Source of the DNA: Bacteroidota bacterium
GTDB taxonomy: Bacteria; Bacteroidota; Bacteroidia; UBA8524
NCBI GenBank assembly: GCA_008933805.1
Contig: WBUH01000020.1
Coordinates: 1 to 64,000, forward strand
Direction of reading: 5' to 3'
Length of the DNA: 64,000 nucleotides
The notes under the pieces are model-generated. The model was not told where the DNA came from and ran no database searches. It was given only the letters and a program-made list of their open reading frames with translations. The position numbers were made by a program, and so were the translations under genes. Positions 36,292 through 44,835 of this stretch are shown here, piece by piece (positions within the stretch are counted from its first letter, which is position 1; every line of letters begins with the position of its first letter).

Positions 36292-37332
36292 ATGGCACTA
36301 TTTGTACTTAAAAAAGTAAGTCCTAAAAGGGCTATTACCGGAATGGCTTTATTGATGGTTTGTTGCATTGCAAACGCCCAAGACCCTGAGTTTACACAGT
36401 TTTATGCAGCACCCGTGTACACCAACCCGGCTTTGGCGGGTACTTCGGCTTGCAGCGATAAGCAGGCAGGCGGACGTATGGTGCTTAATTACCGTAATCA
36501 GTGGCCATCGTTACCGGGTAGCTTTAAAACCTTCGCGGCATCTTTCGACCAATATGCGGGCGGGGCACACGGCGGTGTGGGTATGCTTGCCCTGCGTGAT
36601 GTAGCCGGAGACGGGCTGCTAACTACCACGGCAGTAAGCGGCGTTTATTCATTTATGGGGATGTTTGGCGGCCACAACCACAAACGCTTTGGGTTTAGTT
36701 TGGCTATACAAGCGGGCATTATGCAGCGCTCTATTGACTTTAGCCGACTGCATTTTGGCGATGAAATTGTGCCCAAAAGAGGTTTTGTTGAGCCTACCAA
36801 AGAAACCTTTGCCACCAACACGGTAACCTATCCCAACTTTTCGGCAGGCGGGCTCATTTATTCAGGGTCGTTTTATGCTGGGGTTGCAGTACACAATATT
36901 ACCGAGCCTAACCAATCGTTTTTTCACAATACCGGCGAGGGTACTACGCTACCACGCCGTTATACGCTGCACGCGGGTACTGTAATCTCTTTAAAGAAAT
37001 CGAAGCCCAACCCAATGGAACAACCAATGACCATTTCTCCAAATATATTGATAATGGCGCAGCAGCGATTTTTTCAAACCAATATCGGATTTTACCTGAA
37101 CAAAGGCTCTTTTGTATCGGGGTTATGGTTTAGGCAAACTGCCCCTAACTCTGATGCTATTATTGCGTTGGTTGGGTTTAAGTTTGATAAATTTAAAATT
37201 GGGTATAGCTATGACATTACTGTATCAAGCGCACGGCAAGCTGCACCGGGCTCTCATGAAATCTCGGTTTCTATCGAGTGGTGTGTAAAACGCCGTGTAG
37301 GCTGGAAACCTATTAACTGCCCCATTTTGTAG
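36292..37332 (+). CDS. PorP/SprF family type IX secretion membrane protein
   Basis: A 346-aa outer-membrane beta-barrel-like protein. The signal peptide ends at CCIANAQ, followed directly by the family N-terminus DPEFTQFYAAPVYTNPALAGTS; regular beta strands follow to the C-terminus. In Bacteroidota such proteins pair with SprB-like adhesins or act in T9SS attachment. No sprB-like gene is next to it. The frame extends to 36205, but the ATG at 36292 gives a proper signal peptide. Confidence 0.92.
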   Translation: MALFVLKKVSPKRAITGMALLMVCCIANAQDPEFTQFYAAPVYTNPALAGTSACSDKQAGGRMVLNYRNQWPSLPGSFKTFAASFDQYAGGAHGGVGMLALRDVAGDGLLTTTAVSGVYSFMGMFGGHNHKRFGFSLAIQAGIMQRSIDFSRLHFGDEIVPKRGFVEPTKETFATNTVTYPNFSAGGLIYSGSFYAGVAVHNITEPNQSFFHNTGEGTTLPRRYTLHAGTVISLKKSKPNPMEQPMTISPNILIMAQQRFFQTNIGFYLNKGSFVSGLWFRQTAPNSDAIIALVGFKFDKFKIGYSYDITVSSARQAAPGSHEISVSIEWCVKRRVGWKPINCPIL

Positions 37333-38170
37333 GGTTTGTATTGTCATTCTGAGCGCAGCGAAGAACCTTATTGCAATTGTGCCAACAGAGCGGGATAAGA
37401 GGCTTCCTTTGTCAGCAGGACAGGGCTATTGCAGCCGCACTCCTTCGGCAGGCTCAGGATGGGCAACAGCACTTGTTCGTCGTGCTTAAAGTCCCCTTTA
37501 GGGGATTTAGGGGTTGTAGCTTACCTCACCCGAAGGGCAAGGATGGTTGAATTACTCAACTTCGCCCTCTCCTAAACGCGAGGGGTGGTTGGGCAGGGCG
37601 CAAGCCTTCCCTCTTGATAGGGTGAAACCGCACATTCATACCAACCGCACCCCTTCGACAGGCTCAGGATGGGCAACAGCACTTGCACGTCGTTGGGTAA
37701 AGTCCCCTTTAGGGGATTTAGGGGTTGTAGCTTACCTCACCCGAAGGGCAAGGATGGTTGAATTGCTCAACTTTGCCCTCTCCTAAAGGCGAGGAGTGGT
37801 TGGGCAGGGCGCAAGCCTTCCCTCTTGATAGGGTGAAACCGCACATTCATACCAACCGCACCCCTTCGACAGGCTCAGGATGGGCAACAGCACTTGCGCC
37901 TGTCTATCGTCATTGCGAAAAACTGCTTTTGAGTTTTGAAGCAATCCGTTTGTATTGATGGGGCAGGGATTGCTTCGGGAGACCTCGCAATGACGGGGAA
38001 ACCTCTGTCCTGCTGACGAAGAAGCATCTTATCTCGCCTTGTTTACACAGTTGTTATAAGGTGCTACGCTGCGCTCAGAATGACAGGATAAGGCGTTTCC
38101 CTTTAGAATTTTAAATACCTGTCTTTAAGCCCTCCTCCTATCAATAGGTTGTTGTGCAGGTATGAGCAAC
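37333..38170. repeat. Intergenic mosaic island 3, with a 211-bp tandem duplication
   Basis: About 840 bp of dispersed repeat modules. Within it a unit of 211 bp is present about 2.2 times: CCTTCGGCAGGCTCAGGATG at 37441, its near-identical partner at about 37650 and a third partial copy at about 37861; GTAGCTTACCTCACCCGAAG recurs at 37516 and 37727. The modules are the reverse of those in islands 1 and 2. The block 37895-37997 is the reverse complement of most of island 2. Frames that stay open here repeat with the unit and are not genes. The remaining bases up to 38222 are AT-rich and hold nothing I recognise. Confidence 0.85.
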
Positions 38171-38222
38171 CACTCAAATTTTAACTTCTTGTTTTTTTAG
38201 TGTTAATTTGGAGGTACACCGA

Positions 38223-39605
38223 ATGAAGAAACAATTACTTGCTATTTATTGGCTGCTTGCAATACCCTTTTGCCTCTCAGCCCAAAACCCCAACTCTGAT
38301 AGTGCTGTTATACGCCGTATGTTTGATGAAGCCTTGCTGCGTGGCAAAGCCCACCCCATGTTGGGCGAGTTATGCAAAACCGCACCGGGACGTGTAAGCG
38401 GTTCGGCAAATGCACAAAAAGCTGTTGAATGGGGATATAAAACCATGAGCGATTTGGGGTTTGATACCGTGTTTTTACAACCTTGTATGGTGCCCCATTG
38501 GGTGCGTGGCGACGCTGAAGAAGCAAAAATTATTGGTAAGCGCGTAAAGGAGAAGGTTAACATTTGTGCCTTGGGAGGTAGTATAGGAACGGGCAAAAAA
38601 GGAATAAAAGCCCAAGTAATCGAAGTAAAAAGCATTGAAGAGGTTGAAAAACTGGGGCGTGATAAGGTAGAAGGTAAAATTGTGTTTTACAGTCGCCCTA
38701 TGGATGCCCGTAAAATATATACGTTTGCCGCTTATGGCAGTTGTGTCGATCAACGGGTTTGGGGTGCCAAAGAAGCTGCCAAACACGGTGCGGTGGGTGT
38801 TATTGTCCGATCGATGAATTTATCACAAGATAAGCATCCGCACACGGGTACGTTGGTGTATGATGACAGTGTGCAGAAAATACCCGCAGCGGCGATTAGC
38901 ACCGAGGATGCTGATAAACTAAGCCTGCTGCTGCAAAGCGAGCCCGAATTGCAGTTCTATTTCCGCCAAACGTGTGAAACCTTGCCCGATGTACTTTCGT
39001 ACAACGTAGTAGGAGAAATACGCGGCACAGAGTTTCCGCAAGAGTATGTGATTACAGGTGGCCACTTGGATGCTTGGGATAATGGCGAAGGCGCACACGA
39101 TGACGGTGCGGGTTGTGTACACTCGATAGAGGCTGTAAGGATATTTAAAGCGTTGGGTATCCGTCCCAAACGTACCATACGTGCTGTGTTGTTTATGAAC
39201 GAAGAAAACGGGTTAAAGGGTGCCTTGCAATATGCCCGCCAAGCGGATAGTTTGCAAGAAAAACATATTGCAGCGATTGAAAGCGATAGAGGCGGTTTCA
39301 CACCCCGCGGTTTTCATTTAGAGGGAGATTCGGGCAAGATAGAGTTGGTGCGCCAATGGGTGAAATTGTTTGAGCCTTACGGTCTGCATGATTTTGCCAA
39401 CGGTGGCGGCGGAGCAGACATCAGTCCCCTAAAAAAATCACAAAAAGGTATTTTGCTGGCAGGGTTCGTGCCTGACTCTCAACGATATTTTGATTTCCAC
39501 CATGCCAACACCGACCGCTTTGAGAACGTCAATAAAAGAGAACTTGAATTAGGTGCAGCATCCATTGCTGCGTTTATGTATTTATTAACACAACATGGGT
39601 ATTAA
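38223..39605 (+). CDS. Secreted M28-family aminopeptidase with PA domain
   Basis: A 460-aa zinc exopeptidase with a signal peptide (ends near CLSAQ), a PA insertion (about residues 140-240) and a C-terminal M28 domain. Metal and catalytic residues are in GGHLDAWDNGEGAHDDGAGC (His, Asp), FMNEENGLKG (catalytic Glu and ligand Glu), ESDRGG (Asp) and FHHANTDRFENV (His). The start at 38223 is chosen over a TTG at 38208. The 3' end overlaps the next gene by 11 bp, and both products are secreted proteases. Confidence 0.92.
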   Translation: MKKQLLAIYWLLAIPFCLSAQNPNSDSAVIRRMFDEALLRGKAHPMLGELCKTAPGRVSGSANAQKAVEWGYKTMSDLGFDTVFLQPCMVPHWVRGDAEEAKIIGKRVKEKVNICALGGSIGTGKKGIKAQVIEVKSIEEVEKLGRDKVEGKIVFYSRPMDARKIYTFAAYGSCVDQRVWGAKEAAKHGAVGVIVRSMNLSQDKHPHTGTLVYDDSVQKIPAAAISTEDADKLSLLLQSEPELQFYFRQTCETLPDVLSYNVVGEIRGTEFPQEYVITGGHLDAWDNGEGAHDDGAGCVHSIEAVRIFKALGIRPKRTIRAVLFMNEENGLKGALQYARQADSLQEKHIAAIESDRGGFTPRGFHLEGDSGKIELVRQWVKLFEPYGLHDFANGGGGADISPLKKSQKGILLAGFVPDSQRYFDFHHANTDRFENVNKRELELGAASIAAFMYLLTQHGY

Positions 39606-41244
39606 ATCGTTACCAAAATATACTGCATTGGCAATGGCCTTTGGCCTTGCTTTGTCTGTACAAGGGCAACAAAACGGCTTGCCTGCCATTGCCCCAAACG
39701 CGGTGCATACCATAAATGGGTTGGATGCCGAGCAAATGTATGCCGAAGATAACAGCCGTAAAAAGCCTTACCACCCTGAGAACGTAGGCCGATTATTAGT
39801 TGTAAACCTCACCCCCTACAACTCGGGTGAGTGGATTACAACCGATAAAGGTTCTGTTTGGCGGTTAAAAGTGAAGCTTGACGGAGCAAAAGCCGTTACC
39901 CTGCTGGGTAAGATGGAAAATATGCCCAACGGAGCATCGCTGATTGTTTATGGTAATAATACACCGGCAGTAAAAAACACGTACAAAACGGCTGATTTTT
40001 CTACCCAAAATATCATCTCTACCACTCCCGTTGCAGGGCAAGAAGCAGTGATTGAGTATTTTGTGCCTAACGGAACCAGCAATACTGCACATTTAACAAT
40101 TGAAAGGCTTTGCTACATTTACCGATATACCGACCCCAACGAAACCCAAACCGATGGCTTTGGTGATGCCTCAAGCTGTAATGTAAATGTAAATTGCAGC
40201 GAAGGTGATAACTGGAGAAACCAACGCAATTCGGTGGTGCGCATTTTAAGTTATACTGATTTTAATACCCAATGGTGCACGGGGACGATGGTAAACAATA
40301 CCTCGCAAAAAATTAAACCGTATTTGTTAACGGCCATGCACTGCGGTTTAGGTTTTAATGATAGTTTGAGCAACGATACCATGTTTAAATACTGGTTGTT
40401 TACGTTTAACTACCAAGCCCCCTCGTGTGCAAACCCCATGAGCGAAGGCAATCTTGCCGATAATAAAATTACAGGCTCAAAAGTGTTGGCACATACAGAA
40501 GACAAAGGCGGCGAGCTGGGAAGCGATTTTTTGTTGCTTGAAATTACCCAACCCATCCCCCCAAGCTACGGAGTGTATTATTCAGGTTGGAGTTTGGATA
40601 CTACCGAAGATTATACCGATAGCGCAGTATGCATCCATCACCCTAAATACGATATCAAAAAAATATCTACCTCTACATGGCCGCTTAAAAAAGGGGCTCC
40701 CTACCCTACTTCTCCCGATAATACCCATTGGGAAGTGTTATGGTCGGCCACTGCCAACGGTCATGGAGTTACCGAACCAGGCTCATCCGGTTCAGCATTA
40801 TTTAATAAAAAAGGGTACCTGATTGGAACCCTTACGGGCGGAAGTGCATCTTGTAATAAGTTGAACGGTACTGATTTTTACGGCCGATTGGATTGGCATT
40901 GGGACAAAAACGGCTCAACGCCGCGCAGCCGTTTGAAAGATTGGCTAGACTCGACCAATACCGGAGTTACCAGCGTAAGCGGAGCATACTTATACCCCGA
41001 AAGTGTAGGCGAAACTGTTGAAAAAGATAAACTGACACTATACCCCAACCCTGCCAATAATTGGCTGCGTATTAGCGGCAGTGAGTTTGATAATGCCACC
41101 ATCACCACTGTTTTGGGGCAACAATTACAAACTATTGCGCTACAAAACGGTTGGTTACATATAGAAACACTGCCTGCGGGCGTTTATATAGTGAGTGTCA
41201 ACAATGGCAACACTACCTACACGGGCAGGTTTATAAAACAATAA
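39595..41244 (+). CDS. Secreted trypsin-like serine protease with T9SS sorting domain
   Basis: A 549-aa protein: signal peptide (ends near SVQGQ), an N-terminal beta region, a chymotrypsin-fold protease with triad His249 (TAMHCG), Asp311 (LGSDFLLLE) and Ser398 (EPGSSGSALF), and a C-terminal type A sorting domain (YPNPANNWLRIS to GRFIKQ). It resembles lysyl endopeptidase-type enzymes; specificity is not proven. Translationally coupled to the M28 peptidase gene, it suggests joint extracellular protein digestion. Confidence 0.9.
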   Translation: MGIKSLPKYTALAMAFGLALSVQGQQNGLPAIAPNAVHTINGLDAEQMYAEDNSRKKPYHPENVGRLLVVNLTPYNSGEWITTDKGSVWRLKVKLDGAKAVTLLGKMENMPNGASLIVYGNNTPAVKNTYKTADFSTQNIISTTPVAGQEAVIEYFVPNGTSNTAHLTIERLCYIYRYTDPNETQTDGFGDASSCNVNVNCSEGDNWRNQRNSVVRILSYTDFNTQWCTGTMVNNTSQKIKPYLLTAMHCGLGFNDSLSNDTMFKYWLFTFNYQAPSCANPMSEGNLADNKITGSKVLAHTEDKGGELGSDFLLLEITQPIPPSYGVYYSGWSLDTTEDYTDSAVCIHHPKYDIKKISTSTWPLKKGAPYPTSPDNTHWEVLWSATANGHGVTEPGSSGSALFNKKGYLIGTLTGGSASCNKLNGTDFYGRLDWHWDKNGSTPRSRLKDWLDSTNTGVTSVSGAYLYPESVGETVEKDKLTLYPNPANNWLRISGSEFDNATITTVLGQQLQTIALQNGWLHIETLPAGVYIVSVNNGNTTYTGRFIKQ

Positions 41245-41267
41245 CAGGATAAAGAGTAACAGGAATA

Positions 41268-41768
41268 ATGAGAGTAGTTGTAGTAATTATTAGTTTGCTG
41301 GCCGCAATCAGTATGTATAGTTGCAAAACGGGGAAAAATGCAGCCGTAAAACCTCTTTCGCCCCACACGGATACACTGAAAATGCTTGTAAACTACCAAA
41401 CCGATACACTTACTGTATTTGTGAAGCGAATTGTTGTAAGCGATAGTCTTTTTGGTCTTGACGAAGGCTCAGTTGATTTTAATATTGTGCATACAGAGCA
41501 AAAAGACAGTATTTTGTTCATCACCATCAGTAGTTATTTCAACTGCAAAAAGGATGATTTTAAGTTATACCAAAGTAAGATTGAGCTAAAAACTTACCCT
41601 GTACGTTTGCGCTGCCGTATTTCTAAGGGTGAGCCCAAAGAGTGTGAAGAAAAACCCGCCATGTACACCTTGGCAGTAGATATAAGGGATATTCTAAGCA
41701 ACCATGCCGAGGCAAACCTTATGTTTACCGGGTTTAATAAATTGGTAACCGTTAAACGTTACAAATAA
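41268..41768 (+). CDS. Hypothetical lipoprotein
   Basis: A 166-aa product with a short signal peptide and lipobox-like SMYSC (Cys19). The mature part is beta-rich and holds several Cys, including RCRISKGEPKECEEK. No family recognised. It follows the protease gene by 23 bp and may be part of that operon. Confidence 0.65.
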   Translation: MRVVVVIISLLAAISMYSCKTGKNAAVKPLSPHTDTLKMLVNYQTDTLTVFVKRIVVSDSLFGLDEGSVDFNIVHTEQKDSILFITISSYFNCKKDDFKLYQSKIELKTYPVRLRCRISKGEPKECEEKPAMYTLAVDIRDILSNHAEANLMFTGFNKLVTVKRYK

Positions 41769-41837
41769 TGGCAATTTGACACGGCTGTGCTATTGGCCTT
41801 GTTTTTGCGATATTTGCAGTATAAAACCATACCCATT

Positions 41838-42203
41838 ATGGAAGTAGTAGATGCACCCAAAACCCTTGCCCCTTCGCCCATTACGTTTACTGAAGGTGCG
41901 CGTACCGAATTATTAAAGCTGATAAACACGCTGAGTATTTCTGACGAGCAGGGACTACGTATTGGTGTAAAAGGCGGCGGCTGTTCGGGCTTATCGTACC
42001 TGTTGGCTTTTGACAGTAAGGAAGAAGGTGATACGGAGTACATGGCCGACGGTATTAAAATACTGATGAACAAAGCCCACTTAATGTATTTGGTAGGTAT
42101 GCAGGTAGATTGGGAAGACGGACTGAATAACAAAGGCTTTACGTTTAGCAATCCTAATGCTACAACTACCTGCGGCTGCGGCACTTCGTTTGCGGCGGGG
42201 TAA
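41838..42203 (+). CDS. A-type iron-sulfur cluster carrier (IscA/HesB family)
   Basis: A 121-aa protein that carries or delivers Fe-S clusters. The three conserved cysteines are seen in KGGGCSGLSY and TTCGCGTSF, the latter as C-G-C near the C-terminus. The frame extends up to 41787, but the ATG at 41838 gives the normal family length. It is not in a suf or isc cluster. Confidence 0.93.
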   Translation: MEVVDAPKTLAPSPITFTEGARTELLKLINTLSISDEQGLRIGVKGGGCSGLSYLLAFDSKEEGDTEYMADGIKILMNKAHLMYLVGMQVDWEDGLNNKGFTFSNPNATTTCGCGTSFAAG

Positions 42204-42242
42204 TATTTTACGAACGCGATAACAAATAAAACGTCCAAGAAC

Positions 42243-42280
42243 AAAAAATCCCCGAATAGGACGGAAACCTTTCGGGGATT
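42243..42280 (-). terminator. Terminator-like hairpin ending the immunity-gene array
   Basis: AATCCCCGAA and TTCGGGGATT pair over 10 bp with a 14-base loop; on the minus strand a T-run follows. It lies 130 bp after the last minus-strand gene. A fragment of it (AAAAAATCCCCGAATAG) is repeated at 42761-42777, between the next two genes. Confidence 0.7.
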
Positions 42281-42410
42281 GTATTAAATATACTCAGTAT
42301 AGTACTACCAATGCACAGTGTCGTATGGGTAATACTTTTGTTCCTTCAAGCTGCTGTCGTCAATGCCTTTTAATTATACTATTGTGGCCGTTTCCCATGC
42401 CCATATAGAG

Positions 42411-42722
42411 CTAATCCTCCCCATAGCGTTTAACCGTTTTTTCTATTGTTCCGTCCTCATTAAGGGTTAGATACACATTTGCATGACTGTGAAATATTAA
42501 CAAGGGTGCCCCTGTTTCATCATCAATATACAAAAAAGCAAGTCGCCTAGGGGTAAATTGTATCGCAATCTGATAAGCTACAACCCAAGTAGGTTTAGAA
42601 AATCTATTGTCTTTTTTATCCACTGCGATTGCTTTTAATTCAACAGATTTGTCATATGGAAATTCGAGTTTCCTTAAAACGTCTTTTGCGATGTCTAAAA
42701 TTTCTTTTTCTGTATGTTTCAT
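42411..42722 (-). CDS. Small hypothetical protein in immunity-gene array
   Basis: A 103-aa cytosolic protein, N-terminus KHTEKEILDIAKDVLRKL, with a C-terminal beta region (LYIDDETGAPLLIFHSHANV). I do not recognise a family. It resembles small immunity proteins in size, charge and context: the following genes are SUKH-type. Between 42204 and 42410 lies no gene, only a hairpin and a possible coding remnant. Confidence 0.6.
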   Translation of the reverse strand: MKHTEKEILDIAKDVLRKLEFPYDKSVELKAIAVDKKDNRFSKPTWVVAYQIAIQFTPRRLAFLYIDDETGAPLLIFHSHANVYLTLNEDGTIEKTVKRYGED

Positions 42723-42797
42723 GAATAAATTTCATTTATCAGCAATGTACTGCTAACAAAAAAAATCCCCGAATAGTAGGTAAACTATAGAAATACG

Positions 42798-43247
42798 TTA
42801 AGTAAGCATTAGCTTTAATATACGTTCTAGCATTTTGTTAAATGAATCAAAAACTTCAACTACATCCCCACTATAACGATCCAGTAACTCAAAATTCATT
42901 TCCGTTTTATTAAAAACAAAAGTGTATTGCCCTGATTCAGCAAAAAAGATATACCTTCTGTTTTCTTTATCCTGATCATACCAAACTTCGTTGTTTTCAA
43001 AAATGCCGTACAAAACATTATTTACATCAAAATCATTTGATGAATAAATTATTACTCCATTTTCCTCCAACCCATTACAAATCTTCAAAAATTCTAAGTA
43101 TCCATCGTCCAAACTTGTTTTAAAATACTCTTTAAATTTTATGCGAAATGAATCAACATCTTTATTGTCCAGTCCTTGAGGAATAGAAAGCCCAAACTCT
43201 CCCCTATCATTTTTTATTTCTGCGATAAGTGTTTCAATGCTACTCAT
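42798..43247 (-). CDS. SUKH-type (YrhA/SMI1-KNR4-like) immunity protein
   Basis: A 149-aa acidic protein with the SUKH pattern: YLEFLKICNGLEENGVIIYS followed by a beta-rich region and RYIFFAESGQYTFVF. SUKH proteins mostly neutralise toxins of polymorphic toxin systems. ATG at 43247 is preferred; the frame extends to 43274. No toxin gene is nearby. Confidence 0.65.
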   Translation of the reverse strand: MSSIETLIAEIKNDRGEFGLSIPQGLDNKDVDSFRIKFKEYFKTSLDDGYLEFLKICNGLEENGVIIYSSNDFDVNNVLYGIFENNEVWYDQDKENRRYIFFAESGQYTFVFNKTEMNFELLDRYSGDVVEVFDSFNKMLERILKLMLT

Positions 43248-43343
43248 TAAATTTCTTAAAATAACTAAATGCAAGTTTAACCCCTCTTATTCAAGATAAT
43301 CAAATTCAATAATGCCTGATAAATTCATCTATTTTTTTTGTTT

Positions 43344-43769
43344 TCATATCTCACCACCTAAAAATTCTTCTAATGTATTAGCAACAAAAATTCCTTCCTC
43401 GTCCCCTGTATCAAGGAACCAGCAAAAAATCTCACCATAGTTTTTTTTATCAATAGATATACAATATGGATTACCGAACGCATCGTATGCAATAGGAACA
43501 TAATTTTTAGGGATGATATCTTCAATTAATTGGAAATCAGTAATTGCATTTTCTAACAATGCTTCGTTTCTTGTTAAACTGTAGAACCCTCCAATTGATC
43601 CTTCTTCGCCGTCAATATAAATACAATCTTCTGAAGGAATGCCCCCGTTAAACCTCAACAGCAGTTTCTTATAGTTTTGAGGAAGTCTTATGTTAAACTT
43701 GGCTTCAAAATCATCAATATCCTTTTGAATAATCGGATTACCAACATCATAAAAATCAATTTTTTTCAT
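43344..43769 (-). CDS. SMI1/KNR4 (SUKH-1) immunity protein
   Basis: A 141-aa SUKH-1 protein. The core LPQNYKKLLLRFNGGIPSED (about 29-48) is typical, followed by GFYSLTRNEALLENAITD and PIAYDAFGNPYCISIDKKNY, where a glycine- and aspartate-containing turn marks the family. Predicted function: binding and neutralising a nuclease-type toxin. Its first 53 codons plus flank (43611-43771) are repeated exactly at 44499-44659. It overlaps the next upstream gene's 3' end by 4 bp. Confidence 0.8.
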   Translation of the reverse strand: MKKIDFYDVGNPIIQKDIDDFEAKFNIRLPQNYKKLLLRFNGGIPSEDCIYIDGEEGSIGGFYSLTRNEALLENAITDFQLIEDIIPKNYVPIAYDAFGNPYCISIDKKNYGEIFCWFLDTGDEEGIFVANTLEEFLGGEI

Positions 43770-43771
43770 TC
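43611..43771. repeat. 161-bp exact direct repeat, copy 1
   Basis: Identical to 44499-44659, 888 bp away. It covers codons 1-53 of the SUKH-1 gene and 2 bp upstream. Confidence 0.92.
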
Positions 43772-44055
43772 TTCTAATTCTTCAATAGGACCATGGGGTC
43801 CCACAGTGTACAAGACTTCACCTGTATTTGCATCAATTCTAACCCCCATCGCTCGCGCACCCATTCCCCATGGGGCTCCATACCCAACAACATAGGTATC
43901 AATATACTGTCCTTCCCTTACTCCATAGAAAACTTTCATTTCTTTAAAAACCAAAATCTTTCTATTTCCTCAACAGAATTTATTGATGTAAAACTCCTCT
44001 TTTTCTCTTTTAAATAATTTTTAGCAATCTCCAATGCTTGTTTTGGTGTTATCAT
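43766..44055 (-). pseudogene. Frameshifted immunity-type gene
   Basis: The ATG at 44055 opens a frame of 39 codons (MITPKQALEIAKNYLKEKKR...) that ends at 43936. A second frame overlaps it and runs to 43766, with VFYGVREGQYIDTYVVGYG and VRIDANTGEVLYTVGP. Joined, they align over their whole length with the intact 90-aa gene at 44156-44428, which begins MITKEVARKLAEEYLKQ and has STYSIGFGEVWG and VMLDAKDGAILYLITP. The frameshift lies within about 43945-43985, near T- and A-runs. Either half alone lacks the other, so it is probably inactive unless slippage occurs or the sequence is in error. Confidence 0.75.
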
Positions 44056-44155
44056 AATCAATATAATAATTGATTAATTTCAATTTCTCTAAAACTTTAG
44101 GGTGTTTTTCAATATCAAAACTATATTATATTTTCAATTATATACTGCAAAAAAA

Positions 44156-44428
44156 TTAAGGGTTAACAAATTTTTGAGGTGTAATTAAATATAGTATCGC
44201 ACCATCTTTTGCATCTAACATGACGAATGACACTTTAACTTCATCACCCCAAACCTCACCAAAGCCAATACTATAAGTGCTGTGAACTTCACCAAGTTTT
44301 GCTCCAAAAGGAATAACATGGGTTTCTTCAAAATAAATTTTATCATTGGAATCGATAAATGTGAAATCACGAGAGTTTTGTTTCAAATACTCTTCTGCCA
44401 GTTTTCTAGCAACTTCTTTGGTTATCAT
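44156..44428 (-). CDS. Small YrhB-like/immunity-type protein
   Basis: A 90-aa cytosolic protein: an N-terminal helix (VARKLAEEYLKQ) followed by beta strands with FGEVWGDEVKVSFVMLDAKDG. Its shape recalls the YrhB/Imm35-like group of small immunity proteins, but this is from memory. It is an intact paralogue of the frameshifted gene at 43766-44055. Confidence 0.6.
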   Translation of the reverse strand: MITKEVARKLAEEYLKQNSRDFTFIDSNDKIYFEETHVIPFGAKLGEVHSTYSIGFGEVWGDEVKVSFVMLDAKDGAILYLITPQKFVNP

Positions 44429-44429
44429 A

Positions 44430-44657
44430 CTATTTTACTTGCGAATTTAGTATTGTATTAATGTCTATTTCTTTTCTAACAATTGGAACTTTATTGATGT
44501 CAATATAAATACAATCTTCTGAAGGAATGCCCCCGTTAAACCTCAACAGCAGTTTCTTATAGTTTTGAGGAAGTCTTATGTTAAACTTGGCTTCAAAATC
44601 ATCAATATCCTTTTGAATAATCGGATTACCAACATCATAAAAATCAATTTTTTTCAT
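44430..44657 (-). pseudogene. Truncated duplicate of the SUKH-1 gene
   Basis: The first 53 residues are identical, down to DNA level, to those of the SUKH-1 protein at 43344-43769, but then the frame runs into unrelated sequence (INKVPIVRKEIDINTILNSQ) and stops after 75 residues. The SUKH fold needs about 130 residues, so this is a remnant. It ends 1 bp before the ATG of the 90-aa gene. Confidence 0.85.
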
Positions 44658-44659
44658 TC
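44499..44659. repeat. 161-bp exact direct repeat, copy 2
   Basis: Identical to 43611-43771. The lack of any difference implies a very recent duplication or gene conversion. Confidence 0.92.
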
Positions 44660-44791
44660 CAATTTGTGTTACCTACAGAAATAATCATTCAACACCCACG
44701 CTGATAAAAGTTTTTTGTACCAATATAGCACAACCTGTTGCAAAGTTTAAACGGCTAAAGTATTGCTTGTAAAAAAGAAGTTTGTATTAAA

Positions 44792-44799
44792 TACTTTTG
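44792..44799 (+). promoter_or_regulatory. -7 promoter box (TACTTTTG) of meaB
   Basis: Exact TAnnTTTG, 36 nt before the TTG start at 44836. Confidence 0.5.
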
Positions 44800-44835
44800 T
44801 AGAACGGGCGTATAACAACCCGCTGCGATACTATT

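Noticed and set aside
37547-37958. Two overlapping frames that encode nearly the same peptide
   Set aside because: They are the translation of the 211-bp tandem unit in repeat island 3, not genes.
42300-42400. Possible coding remnant on the minus strand (tail GIDDSSLKEQKYYPYDTVHW)
   Set aside because: The frame has an upstream stop and no start codon; too short to tell a decayed gene from chance.
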